Position numbers and translations under genes: made by a program
Shown: in pieces, positions 61,190 to 64,000 of the stretch
How positions within the stretch are numbered: position 1 is the first letter of the stretch
How the letters are laid out: each line of letters starts with the position of its first letter
Notes under the pieces: model-generated
Told to the model about the DNA's origin: nothing
What the model saw: only the letters and a program-made list of their open reading frames with translations
Databases searched by the model: none
Source of the DNA: Algoriphagus chordae
GTDB lineage: Bacteria > Bacteroidota > Bacteroidia > Cytophagales > Cyclobacteriaceae
DNA length: 64,000 nt
Reading direction: 5' to 3'
Assembly (NCBI RefSeq): GCF_003254055.1
Contig: NZ_QKZT01000011.1
Location: 97,979-161,978 of the forward strand

Positions 61190-62350
61190 ATGAAGATTTC
61201 CCTCAGCCAGATCACCAGTCTTTGTTTATTATTTGCTGTTTTTTCCTGTGGAAGAAATTCTGAAAAAGTTGCCCATCCAGATAATTTCTCCTTTGAATTA
61301 GTTGACTCTATCCAAGTAGATTTTCTAGGTGAAATGAAGCTCATAGACTATGATGCCAAAGAGGATAAGTATCTGCTGACAACTGACTTTACTGAAAAAT
61401 ATTTGGAAATAGATAGCGAAGGCAATATCCTCAGGGAAAAGGATTTCACCACTGATGCAAAGGATGCGGTAGGTTTTGTTTTGGGATCTGGATACTTGGA
61501 GGGAGAGGTCATTATCCTATCCGAGACCAAGGGTTTTTTGCTGTATCAAGATGGCAATAGAATTGGAGAGATTACGGTGCCTTACAAATTCGTCCCGTAC
61601 ATGATTTATCCAAAGCTTGGGGCTTTTAAGTATGGGAATAGACTTTATTACCCTAAACCAATGCCTGAAAGCCTGTATTCGTTGGGTCAGGAAGGCGGTA
61701 AATTTTATTCAGAAATGTATCATAGACCCTTCATTGAAGGGCAAGATTTGACTTCTGGCGATACCCTTAGTGCATTGAGTCTTCCGCAGACTTCCGATAT
61801 TTTGGATGGACAAATGCACGGCATGCTCTTTCCTGTGGTCAGTGATATGGAAAATCTGGTTTTGCTGGGAACTTGGGTAGAACCTAAGATATATGTGTAT
61901 AAAAAGGTGAATGGAGATATTGTCTATGATAAAACTGTTCGCATAGCTATTCCTGACTGGGTTGCTTATACCCCTGCAGAACTAGAAGATCGAGAAGGTT
62001 TTTACACCCAAAACTATAAAAGGACAAACGGGGGCCTGGTAGATATTTTACAAGTGGAGGATTATTATGTCGCCATCTACAATAAGGGAATTGAGGAAAA
62101 TAGAATGCCGGAGCCAGATGAAGATCGAGATAAGTACAATTTGGCAATCAAGATGAAAAATCCATTTTATGCTGCGATTTTCGACCAGGATTTTAAGCAA
62201 TTAGCAGTCAATATTCCATTTCCAGCGACCAGCGCTGCGCCAAGAGTTGTGAATAGGAAGGGTGAAATAGTAGTATCAAAAGATGCTTCATTATCCGAAA
62301 CTGAGGACGATTGGATCATTTTGTACAAGGTGAAATTGCAAGTCGAGTAG
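61190..62350 (+). CDS. Propeller-type lipoprotein B (DUF4221-like paralog)
   Basis: A 386-residue paralog of lipoprotein A with a lipobox VFSCGRN. It shares DYDAKEDKYLL, MIYPKLGAF, YYPKPMPESL, SGDTLSALSLPQTSD, IPDWVAYTPAEL and LSETEDDWI in the same order and spacing. The pair arose by tandem duplication. Differences cluster in the N-terminal third and around 290-310, as expected of surface loops. Confidence 0.65.
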   Translation: MKISLSQITSLCLLFAVFSCGRNSEKVAHPDNFSFELVDSIQVDFLGEMKLIDYDAKEDKYLLTTDFTEKYLEIDSEGNILREKDFTTDAKDAVGFVLGSGYLEGEVIILSETKGFLLYQDGNRIGEITVPYKFVPYMIYPKLGAFKYGNRLYYPKPMPESLYSLGQEGGKFYSEMYHRPFIEGQDLTSGDTLSALSLPQTSDILDGQMHGMLFPVVSDMENLVLLGTWVEPKIYVYKKVNGDIVYDKTVRIAIPDWVAYTPAELEDREGFYTQNYKRTNGGLVDILQVEDYYVAIYNKGIEENRMPEPDEDRDKYNLAIKMKNPFYAAIFDQDFKQLAVNIPFPATSAAPRVVNRKGEIVVSKDASLSETEDDWIILYKVKLQVE

Positions 62351-62482
62351 TGTGAGGCTTTCCAGGTCTCGCTCGATTATAAAATTACATTAACCAAAGG
62401 TGGATCAGTGAAGCTTAGTGTTTCGCTATTATCAGGAAAAGTCAAGGAAGAAACTTTCGATATCTCGACGATAGTAGATTAA
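62351..62482 (+). pseudogene. Open stretch after lipoprotein B, possible C-terminal remnant
   Basis: Directly after the stop of lipoprotein B, the same frame is open for a further 43 codons to a TAA at 62480-62482, reading AFQVSLDYKITLTKGGSVKL and ending with a strand-like segment. It has no start codon and looks like the end of another protein. I cannot name the family. Confidence 0.3.
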
Positions 62483-62560
62483 ATCATAGACAATCATTCG
62501 ATGGTCTTAATAAATAGTGAAGCTCATCAGTAAATTAATAATTAGTAACAACCCAATATT

Positions 62561-62719
62561 ATGGTAAGTAGTTTTTTTCAAAAGTCCTGTTTCATAGTCC
62601 TCTTTAGTATTCTGGGATATCAGTTTTGTCAGGCACAATCGACTGATAAGTCTTTGTATTTCAAAAAACCAGCAGTCAACCATCTGGAATCGTTGCCGAT
62701 AGGTAATGGATATTTCTGA
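62561..62719 (+). pseudogene. Truncated GH95 (alpha-L-fucosidase-type) gene start
   Basis: An ATG at 62561 opens a 52-codon frame with a signal peptide (ending QFCQAQ) and the sequence SLYFKKPAVNHLESLPIGNGYF. The ALPIGNGRLGAM-type motif following a K-PA segment is the conserved start of GH95 N-terminal domains. The frame stops at 62717-62719, where thiL sequence begins in another frame. Only about 7% of a GH95 gene remains. Confidence 0.7.
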
Positions 62720-63038
62720 CGGATTGGCTTCTGAGATTTTCCATATCTGCAAAGCTTCAGGAGTTGGAGCGACTATTTACGAAGATAAGTTGCCAATTGA
62801 TAAGCAGACTTTCGATACTGCTGTAGAGTTGAATCTAGATCCGATTACCTGTGTGATGAATGGGGGAGAAGATTACGAGTTGCTATTTACGATTGATCAG
62901 AAGGACTTTGAGAAACTAGAAAAGCATCCGGATATCCACTTTATCGGTCATATCACGAAGTCTGAAGAAGGTAAATTCTTGGTTACAAAAAGTGGAACCG
63001 CAGTGCAGATTAAAGCTCAAGGCTGGAAACATTTTTGA
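62706..63038 (+). pseudogene. thiL: Truncated thiL (thiamine-monophosphate kinase) 3' part
   Basis: A 110-residue frame starting MDISDGLASEIFHICKASG and having MNGGEDYELLFTID, both ThiL signatures; the last part up to GWKHF is also intact. Full ThiL is about 345 residues, so the N-terminal two-thirds with the ATP-binding site are missing. It joins the GH95 fragment within AATGGATATTTCTG (62705-62718), which can be read in both frames. Confidence 0.85.
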
Positions 63039-63057
63039 TGTGAATTTGTTTTGACCT

Positions 63058-63088
63058 AAATCTACCTTACATGAAGGTAGATTTTCAA
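63058..63088 (+). terminator. Terminator after the thiL fragment
   Basis: A perfect 11-bp stem AAATCTACCTT/AAGGTAGATTT (63058-63068 with 63074-63084) with a 5-base loop; the T run after it is short. Confidence 0.7.
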
Positions 63089-63215
63089 CTTTTATGTTTA
63101 CCGATGTTCTGAATTAATTATTATTGTAAAGATAAACTTCAACTAAAATTAGGATTTTTGGTTTTTTTTAAAAATTAAAAAATATTTTAGTTATAACCTT
63201 AATTTCAATTTCTTT

Positions 63216-63536
63216 ATGAAGACTCGCGTATTAACCAAAGCGGTTTGTTTAGCAGCAGTATTATTTTTGAATATTGGGCCTAGCTTTGATTTCAATGAAA
63301 ATCAAATTATTCCTCTAATCAGTTTAGATCAAATTGTGCGGAATCAGGCTTTTGCTGAAAGAATGCCTCCAAGTTGCCCCATTCCTGAATTATCTTATTC
63401 ACTTTACAACTCCACTGAAAAATATTGTGCAAATGAAAACGTTTGGGTTTCTTTTGAAGAGTGTGAGATGGATGAGATTTCATGCTGCCCAGGACTATCA
63501 TTAGATCCAGAACCAAATTGTTATCGTCTAGAGTAG
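63216..63536 (+). CDS. Cys-rich exported peptide (NVEALA-like)
   Basis: A 106-residue protein. The N-terminus has a hydrophobic helix (about 8-24). The segment ISLDQIVRNQAFAE at about 36-49 resembles the NVEALA leader end (SLDLALxNVEALA). The C-terminal 55 residues have six cysteines (SC, KYC, EEC, ISCC, PNC). In Bacteroidota, such short exported peptides lie next to 6-bladed-propeller lipoproteins, as here. The function is unknown. A terminator follows. Confidence 0.6.
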   Translation: MKTRVLTKAVCLAAVLFLNIGPSFDFNENQIIPLISLDQIVRNQAFAERMPPSCPIPELSYSLYNSTEKYCANENVWVSFEECEMDEISCCPGLSLDPEPNCYRLE

Positions 63537-63585
63537 TCAATTATTTGGTAATAAAAATTGAATCAGATATTTAACCTAATAAATC

Positions 63586-63625
63586 AGAGGCTGTCCCTCA
63601 TTTTGAGGCAGCCTCTCTTCTTTTT
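63586..63625 (+). terminator. Terminator after the Cys-rich peptide gene
   Basis: An 8-bp outer stem AGAGGCTG/CAGCCTCT (63586-63593 with 63609-63616) plus a 5-bp inner stem CCTCA/TGAGG, followed by CTTCTTTTT. It sits just before the next ATG (63626). Confidence 0.75.
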
Positions 63626-63934
63626 ATGAAAAATTTATATTTTGTATTATTCTCAATTTTTATTCTTTCTTGTTCTGAAAACGAATTTAAGAATTCAAAT
63701 CAAGTAATAGAGGTTAATGTTTCAAGTAAGTTGAAATTAGAGTTCACAGATATATTTGAATCTGTTGAAATTATACCTTTGGAAACAACTGATGATGTGT
63801 TAATTAGTGGTATTACCAAAACACTGATCGTTAAGGATCTGATCTTTGTCCTTAATAAAAGTGCAACGAATACGATCTTTTGTTTTGATAAATCCGGAAA
63901 ATTAATTTTTAACCCGCATTATGCATTAGAATAA
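63626..63934 (+). pseudogene. Truncated 6-bladed beta-propeller lipoprotein
   Basis: A 102-codon frame with a lipoprotein signal (ending FILSC) and a typical BF3164/6-bladed propeller start: KLEFTDIFESVEIIPLETTDD and LIFVLNKSATNTIFCFDKSGKLIF. Homologs then continue into a GxGPGEY block and are about 350-400 residues long. Here the frame goes into NPHYALE and stops at 63934. The gene is interrupted at about 63911. Confidence 0.7.
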
Positions 63935-64000
63935 TTGAATGGAGGGCTTATGTTTTGAATTTGGGCAAATATCCCATCCATCCAAGGCCTCTTTTTAGCA
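63911..64000 (-). other. Possible end of an inserted element at window edge
   Basis: After the propeller homology ends, the minus strand has a frame open from the window edge to a TAA at 63919-63921, reading PWMDGIFAQIQNISPPFN. It could be the C-terminus of a transposase in an insertion sequence that broke the propeller gene. Only 26 codons are visible; chance is possible. Confidence 0.25.

Noticed and set aside
1..64000. tRNA, rRNA, CRISPR arrays, prophage or complete insertion sequences
   Set aside because: I looked for conserved tRNA arms, regular repeat-spacer arrays, phage structural genes and transposase motifs and saw none, apart from the possible element end at the right edge. A covariance-model scan would be decisive.

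Overview
The window is about 42% GC by eye and comes from the Bacteroidota, most likely order Cytophagales, family Cyclobacteriaceae (Algoriphagus-like). This is inferred from gene content. Markers include an IPExxxVDY-type protein next to pyk, a cluster of two-FtsX-domain ABC permeases starting MWKNYLK, many lipoproteins with an SC lipobox, GH92 and GH95 sequences, DUF1080 with Gfo/Idh/MocA, a TAnnTTTG-type promoter, and no clear Shine-Dalgarno sites.

Layout. 1-6750 (minus): a cut TPR lipoprotein, an AI-2E-type exporter, an M3 oligopeptidase and a large metzincin-like metalloprotease. 6816-11281 (minus): three outer-membrane proteins. 11344-18818: yidD, then the core operon acpP-fabF-rnc-nadE-lgt (minus), then IPExxxVDY-pyk (plus). 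18941-25000: an RqcH-like NFACT protein, an MBL hydrolase, a small conserved protein, a receiver and a degenerate receiver-HPt protein, miaA and pfkA. 25275-35522: aldo/keto reductase, N-terminal-nucleophile acylase, M1 peptidase, GH92, a DUF1059-like protein, a higB toxin remnant and a cyanophycinase-like lipoprotein. 35677-40238: ssb, an M90/SEC-C peptidase, small proteins and a sulfite-oxidase/cytochrome c pair. 40630-52984: three FtsX-type permeases, DUF1080 and Gfo/Idh/MocA proteins, an ABC ATPase and a TolC-like channel. 53135-55417: GxxExxY, OmpA and DUF4136 proteins. 55637-59839: a uracil-DNA-glycosylase-like protein, then an ECF sigma operon with a membrane protein, a Spy/CpxP-like protein, and YHYH, YwqK-like and SCO proteins. 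59955-64000: tandem propeller-type lipoproteins, then a scar of truncated genes (GH95 start joined to a thiL end), a Cys-rich exported peptide and a truncated 6-bladed propeller gene.

Working units. The acpP-lgt block supplies fatty-acid, RNA-processing, NAD and lipoprotein functions. The ATPase, the third permease and TolC form a tripartite-like export unit whose ATPase may also serve the orphan permeases. The ECF operon looks like an envelope/metal stress unit. The receiver and the receiver-HPt protein, translationally coupled, look like the middle of a phosphorelay without a local kinase.

Most notable observations: (1) a receiver-HPt protein whose phosphoacceptor Asp is Ala; (2) a GH95/thiL fusion scar with microhomology; (3) a 19-bp palindrome present in one arm but not the other of a duplicated segment upstream of pfkA, suggesting a mobile mini-element; (4) an 18-bp palindrome with compensatory changes upstream of two ABC permeases; (5) a Cys-rich, NVEALA-like exported peptide beside a propeller lipoprotein. 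No tRNA, rRNA, CRISPR array or intact insertion sequence was seen.
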